DNA of 64,000 nucleotides from Akkermansiaceae bacterium UBA1315 (GCA_002307065.1 DBTN01000050.1:24489-88488); one strand, 5' to 3'; positions 7,264 to 15,289 are shown, numbered from the stretch's first letter. Notes: generated by a model not told the origin, from the letters alone. Translations and numbers: made by a program.

Positions 7264-8106
7264 TTAACGCTCGACCTTCAGCACGACACGGCGCACCTGC
7301 TGCTGTAAAGCACGCAGGAAGAATGACAGCCAAGGTTGCCAATTTGGATCATCAGTCCGGATGGTGCCCCGCGTCTGCAGCAAGCCTAGGTAATATCCCT
7401 CCTTGCTGTGCTCAATGACGCTCTCAAGGGAACTGTAAGGAACGTAAGCGTAGCCGGACTGGAGCAGCAGAAGCGTCGTTAACACACGGCTCAAGCGTCC
7501 ATTGCCGTCCTGAAATGGATGGATCTCCAAAAAAACCACCGTGAAGATCGCGACCATCAGCAGTGGGTGTAGCCTGCGAAGTTCACGAGTTTCATTCACC
7601 CAGGCTACCAGTTCGGCCATGCGTTGCGGCGTGTCGAAGGGCGTCGCCGTCTCGAACACGATACCAATCACCCTGCCGTCTTCATCGAAGGCACCGACGT
7701 TATTCGGCAGCGTTTTGTATTCGCCCCGGTGACGCTCGTCTTTCGCGCTGTAGCGAAGCAGGTCACGGTGAAGCTGCCGGATGTGGTTCTCGGAGATCGG
7801 AATGTCGCGCCAAGCCTGTAAAATGGTTTCCATGACATCGGCGTAGCCAGCCACCTCCTGCTCATCCCGGCTTGCGAAGGACTTGATTTCCAGCCGTGCC
7901 AGCAAATGTTCGATCTCGCGATCGGTGAGGTTGCTGCCCTCAATCCGCGTGGATGATCCGATGCTCTCGATCGTCGCGACACGGCGAAGCGCGTTCAAGC
8001 GCTCGGGAGCAAGCGTGCCCAGTGCTCGCCACGCACCCTTGAACTCATCGACCTCGCTGAGCAGAGTCAGCAATTCCGGGGCAATTTGGATCGTTTCAAC
8101 GTTCAC
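7264..8106 (-). CDS. Fic-domain protein (probable AMP-transferase, N-terminal inhibitory helix)
   Basis: This 280-residue protein carries the Fic motif HPFQDGNGRLSR at residues 196-207, complete with catalytic H196 and the anion-binding GNGR. An S/T-x-x-x-E-G-type inhibitory motif (SSTRIEGS, 51-58) sits near the N-terminus, placing it with class II Fic proteins that restrain themselves. A partial winged-helix-like region may follow the Fic core. Fic enzymes transfer AMP or related groups onto hydroxyl side chains of target proteins. Many function as toxins or regulators in mobile DNA, but no separate antitoxin gene is needed in this class. Two identical 17-base direct repeats lie just upstream of its start. 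Confidence 0.9.
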   Translation of the reverse strand: MNVETIQIAPELLTLLSEVDEFKGAWRALGTLAPERLNALRRVATIESIGSSTRIEGSNLTDREIEHLLARLEIKSFASRDEQEVAGYADVMETILQAWRDIPISENHIRQLHRDLLRYSAKDERHRGEYKTLPNNVGAFDEDGRVIGIVFETATPFDTPQRMAELVAWVNETRELRRLHPLLMVAIFTVVFLEIHPFQDGNGRLSRVLTTLLLLQSGYAYVPYSSLESVIEHSKEGYYLGLLQTRGTIRTDDPNWQPWLSFFLRALQQQVRRVVLKVER

Positions 8107-8131
8107 GAATGACTCTCCTCACCCGAATCAC

Positions 8132-8182
8132 CACCCAAATACACCCGATTGCCCACCCATAGTTTCACCCAAATACACCCGA
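8132..8182. repeat. Pair of 17-base direct repeats upstream of the Fic gene
   Basis: CACCCAAATACACCCGA occurs at 8132-8148 and 8166-8182, a 34-base period. Shorter related pieces (CACCCGAATCACC, CCCACCCATAG) flank and separate them. On the Fic coding strand the unit reads TCGGGTGTATTTGGGTG and lies 26-76 bases before the start codon. Three helical turns between repeats fits binding of a protein to one face of the DNA. An operator or iteron role is inference. Confidence 0.55.
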
Positions 8183-8263
8183 AAATTCGTAACCAAGGGG
8201 AAGCGTGACAAGCCTCCGAAACTGAAACCGGGCCGAAGTGAGGGATTGTCCGTATTGAGAGTG

Positions 8264-8458
8264 ATGCAGACACCACCGCCTCCACAACCCCAGTCCGACA
8301 GGCTTTTGACCAAGAAAGCGGCGGCAGAGAAGTTAGCGATCTCGCCCAGGACCCTGGACCGGATGGTTGCAGCCGGAAAGATCGTAAAGGTATTCGTTGG
8401 TGCTTCCGCGCGCTTCAGACAAAGCGAGATCGACCGAATTGTCGCCAAAGGGATCTGA
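8264..8458 (+). CDS. Excisionase/MerR-like small HTH protein
   Basis: This 64-residue product is read from the ATG at 8264; a GTG one codon earlier is also possible. Residues about 13-62 (LLTKKAAAEKLAISPRTLDRMV ... ARFRQSEIDRIVAKG) match the compact winged HTH of the AlpA/excisionase (HTH_17) type, where a second helix reads DNA and an arginine-rich wing follows. Such proteins direct excision or regulate mobile-element genes. The long proline run near the N-terminus is probably a disordered leader. It is divergent from the Fic gene, with the direct repeats between them, so it is a candidate to bind those repeats. Confidence 0.65.
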   Translation: MQTPPPPQPQSDRLLTKKAAAEKLAISPRTLDRMVAAGKIVKVFVGASARFRQSEIDRIVAKGI

Positions 8459-8539
8459 CGTCGATTTTCTGAGTTCACGACGAGGACTCGCAACCCGTGA
8501 CCTCTTCCTCAAAAAAGTGTAGGCAACACCCAATCCACC

Positions 8540-9112
8540 GTGGACAAAATCATCCTGATCAACTCACCCTCCGCGCCTCCAATGGTAACCCTGAGATCCA
8601 ACCAATCGACTCTTGAGGCAAAAATTGCCTGCGATCCTCACTACGTTCCATCAGACGTCGCGATCGCCAAACATGTCTTTGGCGCAAACTGTGGACCGAT
8701 ATCGGCGGCGGCGGCGATCTCCGAAGATGTCTGCGATATAATGAAATGGTTTCCTCAGTTCGATGAGCCGGATCGCCGGTTCACGAACCTGACTTCAATG
8801 AAAAGGGCTCTTTCCTGTATGGAAATCGAGCACCGCGTTTTGCGCCGAGAATTTCCCCGCCATGGGGTCGCCTTAATTCAGTGGCTCGGACCTTGGACTT
8901 CCAAAGATTTTTTCTCGCGATGGAGTCTTCAGCACTCCCACTGGATTGCAGTATCCGGTAGGTTTGTATTCGACTACATTGATGAGACTTGGCGAACTTT
9001 GGCAGATTGGGAACATTACGTGGCACCTCATTACATCGATCAATTGCCTCAGGCAGCTGGCTGGGAGATCAAATTTGGGGTGGAAATTGGAAGGTCAAAT
9101 TCTCCTTGGTAG
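8540..9112 (+). CDS. Papain-like fold protein, putative cysteine peptidase
   Basis: This 190-residue protein was not recognised as a named family. It shows an N-C-G-P-x-S-A-A motif with candidate nucleophile C51 at the start of a helix, then HSHWIAVSG (H132 or H134), then an acidic FDYIDE (D145 or D148). That order of Cys, His and Asp, with His leading a strand, matches papain/C39-like peptidases. No signal peptide or membrane segment is present. Its last 64 bases overlap the end of the convergent DUF4417-like gene. It may be a modifying peptidase, deamidase or toxin, but the function is unproven. Confidence 0.55.
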   Translation: MDKIILINSPSAPPMVTLRSNQSTLEAKIACDPHYVPSDVAIAKHVFGANCGPISAAAAISEDVCDIMKWFPQFDEPDRRFTNLTSMKRALSCMEIEHRVLRREFPRHGVALIQWLGPWTSKDFFSRWSLQHSHWIAVSGRFVFDYIDETWRTLADWEHYVAPHYIDQLPQAAGWEIKFGVEIGRSNSPW

Positions 9113-10215
9113 GCGACTTTCTTCTCGAGCCTGTTCAAGGAAGAAGAATTTTGCATGCGATCGGCGTGAACTGCGATGTCTTGGAGAAAAATATGGTCTA
9201 CGCCTTGTCCGGGCAAGGTTGGGCATGAGATTTCAGATACTCCGCCGGACTCCGTCCGCTGCAGCAGTCGTCGTGACAAGGCCAGCATGAACGGCCTGCT
9301 GTCAGTAACGGTGAACGAATTACCTAAAAGCTTTTGTGCCAACGGATAGAAGCTGCCACCCCCTACCAAAATGCAGTGGATATCTCGGCCTGCCGCTTCT
9401 CTCAGTTTGGACAGATTCTCAATCGCAGTGTTCCCCCGGAACAGATTCTTCGGGCCGGTTTGAAATTCTTTACACACGGTTGTGATCTCGCTGTGCTCAC
9501 GGAGAAATTCGCCCCAGAAATCCCAATCACTCTGATTATGGGCATTTAGATGGGGGATCACCGGAATTCCGGCCGAACTCAGACGTTCGCAGACCAATAG
9601 CATCCGCTTTAAATTGCGCAGGTGTTGAAATCGATTGGAGTCTGAAAATAGAGAGAAGTTTGGAGCACTGACTGCGTCGAGCCGCATCTTTGCCAGCTTA
9701 TCGATTACGCCGCTGGATCTGTGCTTTTCCCAAAATCCCTCGAGCCTGTTGTCATGATCGACCCCGATGGCCATAATCTTGGTGTCTTCACCAATCATGA
9801 AGTGAGTCCTAAGATCATCTCCCGTCTCGAACCTGCATCCGTATCCCCCGCCGGGAGTTCTACGGATGATCTTGAATAGCGGAATCGCAACCCAATCCAG
9901 CTGTAGGCGCAAAACTCGCCGCGATCCGTTTTTCACAGCAGGAAGATAATATGGCAGATCCGTAGCGGATGCGGAAACCATCTTTCCGAACTTCCAGCTA
10001 TCTAAACCACCGACATCATTCCAACATTTCCAAAACCAGTCTTCCCGCAAAGGATTCATTTCATCACACCTTGGCTTGGAAACATCCCAAGATCCAAGAT
10101 GACATGAGCGTCCGGTTAACGTAAATTCAGGCTCCTCACCGCATCGGGCATTAATTAGACACGTAGAGCAATGATCCTGTTTCCAAGCAGGATGGCCGGC
10201 GCGGGGGTGGTTCAT
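9049..10215 (-). CDS. Unknown protein with N-terminal Cys cluster and DUF4417-like core
   Basis: In this 388-residue product the N-terminus holds cysteines at 16, 19, 25, 38 and 50 (CX2CX5CX12CX11C), suitable for zinc or an Fe-S cluster. From about residue 140 to 330 the sequence resembles DUF4417-type proteins. It has IMAIGVDHD, then APNFSLFSDSNRFQHLRNLKRML, GIPVIPHLNAHNQSDWDFW, and a late ILVGGGSF, an alternating strand-helix pattern suggesting a TIM-barrel-like fold. Its start overlaps the preceding gene by 4 bases (ATGA), and it is the last gene of a four-gene operon. The function is unknown and the family call tentative. Confidence 0.5.
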   Translation of the reverse strand: MNHPRAGHPAWKQDHCSTCLINARCGEEPEFTLTGRSCHLGSWDVSKPRCDEMNPLREDWFWKCWNDVGGLDSWKFGKMVSASATDLPYYLPAVKNGSRRVLRLQLDWVAIPLFKIIRRTPGGGYGCRFETGDDLRTHFMIGEDTKIMAIGVDHDNRLEGFWEKHRSSGVIDKLAKMRLDAVSAPNFSLFSDSNRFQHLRNLKRMLLVCERLSSAGIPVIPHLNAHNQSDWDFWGEFLREHSEITTVCKEFQTGPKNLFRGNTAIENLSKLREAAGRDIHCILVGGGSFYPLAQKLLGNSFTVTDSRPFMLALSRRLLQRTESGGVSEISCPTLPGQGVDHIFLQDIAVHADRMQNSSSLNRLEKKVAYQGEFDLPISTPNLISQPAA

Positions 10216-10589
10216 GACTTTAAGTAAATTCCTACGGTGAATTGAAGCCAGGTGGCCATGACATCTTTAACTATGCCCGAGATCCGACAGCCAGGCTCAC
10301 TTGTAATCTGCATTTCGTCGCGAAGAAGTTGGCTGCCTGCCTCCGTGACCTGTCCGATCTTTGAAATACCACGGTAAACTTCCACATGGGATTTTCCACG
10401 ATCTATCAAGTTCACCCGATCTCCCTCCGAAGGAGCATCCAAACCAGCAAAGAATTCGCACTCAACGAAAACTGCTTCAGCAACCGGCATCCCCGAAAAC
10501 AGATTGGTTTCGTACACACCTGTCGCACCGGCTTTATCGATCGTCTGGCGGTGGGTCTTTGCTCGCGTCTTTTTTATGCCTTCGCCCAT
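10212..10589 (-). CDS. Small protein with HIRAN-like domain
   Basis: This 125-residue protein has a basic N-terminus (KKTRAKTHRQ). From about residue 30 it follows the HIRAN pattern: a strand pair, then EGDRVNLIDRGKSHVEVYRG, SKIGQV, a helix, and SGIVKDV leading to a final QFTVGIYL strand. HIRAN domains bind DNA 3' ends or damaged DNA and occur alone in bacteria or fused to SNF2 helicases. Similarity is judged by eye and is modest. The gene overlaps the STAS-like gene by 16 bases and the next gene by 4, so all three are surely co-translated. Confidence 0.45.
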   Translation of the reverse strand: MGEGIKKTRAKTHRQTIDKAGATGVYETNLFSGMPVAEAVFVECEFFAGLDAPSEGDRVNLIDRGKSHVEVYRGISKIGQVTEAGSQLLRDEMQITSEPGCRISGIVKDVMATWLQFTVGIYLKS

Positions 10590-11170
10590 AATTTTGATTT
10601 CAGTGCGGATTGATAGATCAGGGTTCGTCCCTGCTTTCTTCTCGTGGCCAACCTTATCCGGTGCAGATTCGACAGGCGGTTATTCCAAGCTGTCTGGGCA
10701 ATACCATGTTCACCATATGCTGCATGGAGTTCGATCGCAGATGCCTCCTCAAACTGCTCTAAGGCGTCCAAGGTTTGCCTAGCTACTCGCTCCAAATCTC
10801 CAACAAAACGAATGTGCTGAACCCCATTGGCATTCAGTTCAATTTCTCGAACCGTGAGTCCCCTCTCATTCAAAAACGTCGATAAGTCCTCTCTGACGTC
10901 CTGCGTCAAGTTTGCGACCAGCGGAAATATCTCAGCCTCTTCCAATTCGTCAGGTCCCAATCCGAAAACCGGCGCGAAGAACCGTTTCAAGTAGCTTGGG
11001 CTCACACCATTGATTCCCAAAAAGCTAAAGATGATGAAACGGGTTCCCGTCGTGTCTCCAGGGCCTGATTGAACGCGGGGCAGGACTTCCGAGAGATGGC
11101 GTGCGGCAAGCGTGGCACCCCAAAGTTCGGCTTTGGAAGGCTGCAATTCTGCTAGGCAAATCGTTTGCAC
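10574..11170 (-). CDS. STAS-like (DUF4325-type) domain fused to a winged helix
   Basis: In this 198-residue product, residues about 45-110 (FIIFSFLGINGVSPSYLKRFF ... FPLVANLTQDVREDLSTFL) resemble the STAS-like DUF4325 fold that is usually paired with a GHKL ATPase gene. Residues about 145-190 (IELHAAYGEHGIAQTAWNNRL ... LIYQS) look like a winged helix with a basic recognition segment. By analogy with the SpoIIAB/SpoIIAA pairing, the GHKL ATPase 41 bases upstream could phosphorylate or hold this protein and so set its DNA binding. That mechanism is inference. Confidence 0.55.
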   Translation of the reverse strand: MQTICLAELQPSKAELWGATLAARHLSEVLPRVQSGPGDTTGTRFIIFSFLGINGVSPSYLKRFFAPVFGLGPDELEEAEIFPLVANLTQDVREDLSTFLNERGLTVREIELNANGVQHIRFVGDLERVARQTLDALEQFEEASAIELHAAYGEHGIAQTAWNNRLSNLHRIRLATRRKQGRTLIYQSALKSKLWAKA

Positions 11171-11210
11171 GCCCCTGATTTACTTCATTTTTTGAAATGA
11201 ACAATAAAAA

Positions 11211-12056
11211 TTATTCGACCATCTCAACCAAGTCCGATCTTCCGAGGAAAATGGAAACCTGCACGCCCGCCACTCCCGCCCCCACCAGCGTATCCAGTTT
11301 TCGGGCTCCATTGCTCTGATACACCCGCCCGAGACACGTCCCAGTCCGGATCAGAACCAAGGCATTGAAATCGACCAACGAGCCGAAGAGCTGCTTAAAA
11401 CCGCCTCCCGTATTCTCTCCAGGCCGACAAGTGGCTCCCAGCTCCACTACTGCTTTCAAAGCGTCTCGGTCGGTTGCCAGTCCACTCCATCTTTCCGACC
11501 TGCTCAAGCTGCCGAGAAGCCCCTGGCCGACATCCGCGACGGAAAAGACTGCCCTATCAACACCAAGATGGTAACCGACGAGGGCCTCGCACCCTCGCTG
11601 CCCAAGGTTTCCAGCGTGTTCGAAGACATTGTCTGCTATCTCAAAAAGGCCTTGGATGAGGGGGGTGTAACCTGACCTCGCCCATTTGCCCTGCAGTCCC
11701 CTCCGGAATCTGTCACAAAATAAATCAAACTGATCAGAGAGGATATCATCCGCTGTTGCCAACCTGTAGAATTCGAAGCGCTCCGGTGCAGCAGAGGCCC
11801 TTTTTGTAACTGCAACGGGCGCGTTGAGGCAAGAAAATGCAGCCTTCACAGCCTCTCCATCATCATCTCCGAGGAACTCAAGACAGCCTGAATGTCCCTG
11901 CGCGGCAAGGAATCGTGACTGTGTTGCCAGTCCCACAGCTGCATCAAGCGAATACCCCGCCACACCTGAGGTCCGCAATTTTTCGAGTCCCCCATTGGAG
12001 GCTAGGGCGCAGATTCGCGGGATATCGGGGGAAGTGACGATCATCCTGTCCCGCAA
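11211..12056 (-). CDS. GHKL-type ATP-binding protein
   Basis: This 281-residue protein has the Bergerat ATP fold in its C-terminal half: N-box GLFEIADNVFEHAG (136-149) with N143, G1 box DVGQG (175-179) and G2 box NTGGGF (215-220). There is no HisKA dimerisation helix, transmembrane segment or receiver, so this is not a normal sensor kinase; it fits the soluble class paired with STAS-like proteins. The N-terminal 100 residues are unassigned. It is the first gene of the four-gene island operon. Start codons at 12056 and 12044 are both possible. Confidence 0.65.
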   Translation of the reverse strand: MRDRMIVTSPDIPRICALASNGGLEKLRTSGVAGYSLDAAVGLATQSRFLAAQGHSGCLEFLGDDDGEAVKAAFSCLNAPVAVTKRASAAPERFEFYRLATADDILSDQFDLFCDRFRRGLQGKWARSGYTPLIQGLFEIADNVFEHAGNLGQRGCEALVGYHLGVDRAVFSVADVGQGLLGSLSRSERWSGLATDRDALKAVVELGATCRPGENTGGGFKQLFGSLVDFNALVLIRTGTCLGRVYQSNGARKLDTLVGAGVAGVQVSIFLGRSDLVEMVE

Positions 12057-12465
12057 TGCTGAGCTTGAAACCGTGATCGCACCAGTCCCGAATTCAAACT
12101 TCCCAGCGGTAGTCGAGATCTTTCTTCGCGCAGTTATAAATTTGCTGAACAGACTCGGTGAACTTTCACCATCACTTGATGAGTTTTCCTAGCGAAATGA
12201 TACGGGAGAAGCCTCGGGTCGTGATGCAGCGGAAATCCACGGGGCAAAGTGGGAGGTCCTAGGCCAACCGAATATTGCGACGACCTCCCCTGCCCTCGAA
12301 CTGGACAGAGCGAAAACGGCTGATCATGCGGTCGGAGCACACAAGTTTCAGAACCTATCGTGCCCGTCAAAAAAAGCAGCGGTCAGGCTACGACAGGAAG
12401 CGCCATTTCGATCTGCCCAGTTTCTGCCCAGCCCGTTCAAAACCACCCGGTCAAAAAGCAAAAAA
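12057..12465. other. Gene-free stretch upstream of the GHKL operon
   Basis: About 400 bases lie between the GHKL start and the tRNA-Leu terminator. Short open frames on both strands lack recognisable content and plausible translation starts. The region should contain the operon promoter, but I see no convincing -35/-10 pair. It may also contain decayed ends of the island. Confidence 0.4.
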
Positions 12466-12485
12466 GGGAGCCATTACTGGCTCCC
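12466..12485 (-). terminator. Intrinsic terminator of tRNA-Leu
   Basis: A perfect 7-base stem GGGAGCC/GGCTCCC with a 6-base loop is flanked by T-runs in both directions: on the minus strand TTTTTTGC then TTTTT, on the plus strand TAATTTTTT. It lies 24 bases past the tRNA 3' end and could also stop transcription from the other side. Confidence 0.85.
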
Positions 12486-12509
12486 TAATTTTTTCACTCC
12501 AAAGAGAAG

Positions 12510-12591
12510 TGCTCGAAAGAGGACTCGAACCTCCACAGGTCTCCCTACTAGATCCTTAGTCTAGCGCGTCTACCAATTCCGCCATCCGAGC
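12510..12591 (-). tRNA. tRNA-Leu, anticodon reads AAG
   Basis: An 82-base cloverleaf with the long variable arm of leucine tRNAs. The acceptor stem is GCTCGGA/TTCGAGC with one G-T pair and discriminator A; D-stem GCG/CGC; anticodon stem CTAGA/TCTAG with loop CTAAGGA, so positions 34-36 are AAG; T-loop TTCGAGT. CCA is not encoded. An unmodified A34 is rare in bacterial tRNAs other than tRNA-Arg(ACG); it would read CUU, or more codons if converted to inosine. Confidence 0.92.
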
Positions 12592-12727
12592 TTCGGGTTG
12601 GGTGGGCGCACTTGTTAAGGTCCGGCCAGACGGTTTGCAAGAGAATCTTTTCAAAAAGTTAAAAAATCTTGGCATCCTTACGGCTTGCTTCGAAAGCGAT
12701 CCAGGAAAGCATGGGAGCGTAATCATT

Positions 12728-13795
12728 ATGGAAGCGATCCGAGCAGAAGCCGTCACGAAATCCTTCGGCAAAATCCAGGCACTGGATGGTATCGACCTCC
12801 AGGTGGAACCGGGTGAGCTGTTTTTTCTCCTCGGGGCTTCAGGTTGCGGGAAAACGACCCTGCTCCGCTGCATCGCGGGCTTGGAGACGCCGACGGCGGG
12901 TCGGATTTTTTTCGGGGAAAAGGACGTCACCCAGATGCCTCCCCACAAGCGCGAGGCGGCGATGGTTTTTCAGAGCTACGCGCTTTGGCCTCATCTGACC
13001 GTTGCTCAAAACATCGCGTTCGGCCTCGAAGAGCGGCGCATTTCCAAATCGGAAATTCATCGCCGTGTTGAGGAAGCCTTGGAAGTCGTCCAGCTTTCGG
13101 GATTTGGTGAACGTTCGATCGACCAGATGTCCGGTGGCCAGCAACAACGCGTTTCGCTGGCTCGCGCCTTGGTCGTCCGTCCGAAATGCCTGCTGCTCGA
13201 CGAACCCCTTTCCAACTTGGACGCCCAGCTCCGAGTGGAAATGCGGCGAGAGATCCGGCGCATCGTCAAGGACAACGGGTTGACGGCCATCTACGTCACC
13301 CACGATCAGGAAGAAGCGCTCGCCATGGCCGATCGTTTGGCGGTTTTAACCCAGGGAAAAATCGGCCAAGTCGGCACACCCGAAAAGATCTATCGCGAAC
13401 CCCTCACGCCTTATGTGGCGAATTTCATCAGCGAAACCAATCTCATCCCGGGCAAGATCATGGAGGTGCGCGAACGATATGCCATGGTCGAAACCCAAGC
13501 CGGGCCGATCATCGGACGACTCAGCGATCCGGAGTGGAATCCACCGGTCGGTGCCTCGGTCCAACTTTCAATCCGGCCCGAAGCGTGGCGCGTCGTCGGA
13601 AATGCCAACGACAATGTCATCACCGGCACCCTCGTCGATCGTTCCTATCTTGGGCAACGCGTTCAATATTGGGTCGAAACGGCGATCGGTCGGCAGCAGG
13701 TGATGGAAATGAACCCGCAAAACGTTCGGCAACCGGGTGAAAAAATCATCTCCCTCCACGCTCGGCACAGCGATGTCGTGATCCTTGAGCCCTAG
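12728..13795 (+). CDS. ABC importer ATP-binding protein, ferric iron/polyamine type
   Basis: This 355-residue protein has Walker A GASGCGKTT at residues 36-44, Q-loop MVFQSYALWPHLTV, signature MSGGQQQR, Walker B CLLLDEPLSNLDAQLR, and a C-terminal TOBE-like regulatory domain (IRPEAWRVV). This architecture is shared by the FbpC, PotA and UgpC subfamilies. The partner genes point to the ferric-iron or related group. A frame open to 12602 exists, but the ATG at 12728 starts at the conserved N-terminus. It is the first gene of a three-gene importer operon, 6 bases before the binding-protein gene. Confidence 0.92.
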   Translation: MEAIRAEAVTKSFGKIQALDGIDLQVEPGELFFLLGASGCGKTTLLRCIAGLETPTAGRIFFGEKDVTQMPPHKREAAMVFQSYALWPHLTVAQNIAFGLEERRISKSEIHRRVEEALEVVQLSGFGERSIDQMSGGQQQRVSLARALVVRPKCLLLDEPLSNLDAQLRVEMRREIRRIVKDNGLTAIYVTHDQEEALAMADRLAVLTQGKIGQVGTPEKIYREPLTPYVANFISETNLIPGKIMEVRERYAMVETQAGPIIGRLSDPEWNPPVGASVQLSIRPEAWRVVGNANDNVITGTLVDRSYLGQRVQYWVETAIGRQQVMEMNPQNVRQPGEKIISLHARHSDVVILEP

Positions 13796-13801
13796 ACTGG
13801 C

Positions 13802-15289
13802 ATGAAAATCCGAGCGTTTATCATTTTGGGTCTGTTGGCGCTCATCGTCGGCCTGCCGCTTGCGTTGCGGGTGGAAAGTTCGACCACTTCCCCGGATCGC
13901 GCGCGGGACCGGTTGGTCATCCTTTCCCCGCATAACGAATCGATCCGTCAGGAATTGGGTGAAGCCTTTGCTGACCATTGGCGAAAATCAACCGGTCGCA
14001 CCTTGTATGTGGATTGGCGGACGCCAGGCGGAACGTCGGAAATCCGCATGGTGATCGATGCCGGTTTCAAAGCCGCGGCAGAAACCGGTCGCGAAGGAAT
14101 CGGCGTGGATCTTTTTTTCGGCGGCGGCACCCCGGATTTCATCGGCCAGGAAAAGCAGAATCGGCTGGCTCCGCTCGATGTTTTCAAAAATCATCCGGAT
14201 TGGTTTGGGGAATCCGGCGTGATTCCCGAGACCTTTACCGGGGAAAGATATTATTCGAAAAACCACCAGTGGGTCGCGACGTGTATGTCCCAGTTTGGCA
14301 TCTGCTACAATCCGGATGTCCTTGAGCGACTGAAACTTTCGCCACCGGTTTCCTGGGACGATCTGGGGGATGAAAAGTACCGCGGCGCCCTTGCGCTGGC
14401 CGATCCGACCAAGAGTGGCTCGGTCGCGCGATCCTTCGAGTTGATGGTCCAGGATCAGATCCAGCGCGCCTTGAAAAACACGGGAGTCGAACGCGAGATC
14501 GCCATCGCAACCGGTTGGCAAAACGGTCTGCAGCTCATCCAGCGCCTCGCGGCAAATGCCCGTTACTTCACCGACAGCGCTTCCAAGATCCCGCAAGACG
14601 TCGGCCAAGGCAATGCCGCCGCCGGCATGTGCATCGATTTTTACGGCCGCTCCTATGCCTCGGAGCTTACCACGCGTCGCGGAAATCCACGCGTCGTTTG
14701 GATCGCACCGAAAGGAGGAACGACCTTGAGCGGTGATCCGATCGCGGTTTTTAAAGGTGCTCCCAGCCCTGCCCTTGCTCAGGCGTTCGTCGAATTTTGC
14801 CTGACGCCCGAGGCACAAAATCTGTGGTTCGCAAAAGTCGGCACACCTCACGGTCCACGTGCTCACGCCTTGTTTCGCACCCCGATCCGCAAGGACGTTT
14901 ACACTCGTGAAAACCTATCGGCATCCATCATGCCTGAAGCCCATCCCTACACCGATGACGGGAATTTCACTTACCAGCCGGATCTAACAGGCCGGTCGTT
15001 CAACGCGCTCCGGCAACTCGTGAAGATCATGTGCATCGATTCGCACGATGAAATGAAATCCGCTTGGAACGCATTGGCGGAAGCCGGTATGCCAGCCGAT
15101 GCCTTGGCCGTCTTTCAGGATGTCTCGATCATGCCCTATTCGGTCGGTGGGCAAGGCGATCCGTTGCTGGATCAAGCGGACGTGCTGAAGGCCGCGCAAC
15201 GTGCGAATGAGATCGGCCAGTGGTTCCGCACCAATTATCGAACGGCCGAAGCGATGGCGCGACTTTCGAAATCCTCCCCCACCCCATGA
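13802..15289 (+). CDS. ABC importer solute-binding protein (ferric-iron-like, type 2 fold)
   Basis: This 495-residue protein has an N-terminal hydrophobic signal/anchor (residues 5-23) and then a type 2 periplasmic-binding fold beginning RLVILSPHNESIRQELGEAF, as in FbpA/AfuA-like proteins. It includes LFFGGGTPDF and the AKVGTPHGP region near residue 345. At about 495 residues it is longer than typical FbpA (about 340), with an extra C-terminal domain of some 130 residues that I do not recognise. No lipobox is obvious, so it may be periplasmic or membrane-anchored. The substrate could be iron or another metal or anion complex; the sequence does not settle it. Confidence 0.85.
   Translation: MKIRAFIILGLLALIVGLPLALRVESSTTSPDRARDRLVILSPHNESIRQELGEAFADHWRKSTGRTLYVDWRTPGGTSEIRMVIDAGFKAAAETGREGIGVDLFFGGGTPDFIGQEKQNRLAPLDVFKNHPDWFGESGVIPETFTGERYYSKNHQWVATCMSQFGICYNPDVLERLKLSPPVSWDDLGDEKYRGALALADPTKSGSVARSFELMVQDQIQRALKNTGVEREIAIATGWQNGLQLIQRLAANARYFTDSASKIPQDVGQGNAAAGMCIDFYGRSYASELTTRRGNPRVVWIAPKGGTTLSGDPIAVFKGAPSPALAQAFVEFCLTPEAQNLWFAKVGTPHGPRAHALFRTPIRKDVYTRENLSASIMPEAHPYTDDGNFTYQPDLTGRSFNALRQLVKIMCIDSHDEMKSAWNALAEAGMPADALAVFQDVSIMPYSVGGQGDPLLDQADVLKAAQRANEIGQWFRTNYRTAEAMARLSKSSPTP

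Larger units (their letters stand above)
7163..12509. mobile_element. Probable genomic island ending at the 3' side of tRNA-Leu
   Basis: The stretch from the broken PEP-CTERM tail to the tRNA-Leu gene contains only accessory-type genes: Fic, an excisionase-like HTH, a papain-like protein and a four-gene unknown operon. I found no copy of ACCGGT in it, against about twelve expected at the density seen in the following 40 kb. The island lies at the 3' end of the tRNA, the usual side for integration. No integrase gene and no duplicated tRNA 3' end (att site) could be found, so the left boundary is approximate and the element may be a decayed remnant. Confidence 0.45.

Noticed and set aside
12134..12370. 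Minus-strand open frame (78 codons) between the GHKL gene and tRNA-Leu
   Set aside because: No homology, no credible start context, and proline/arginine-rich shadow-like composition.
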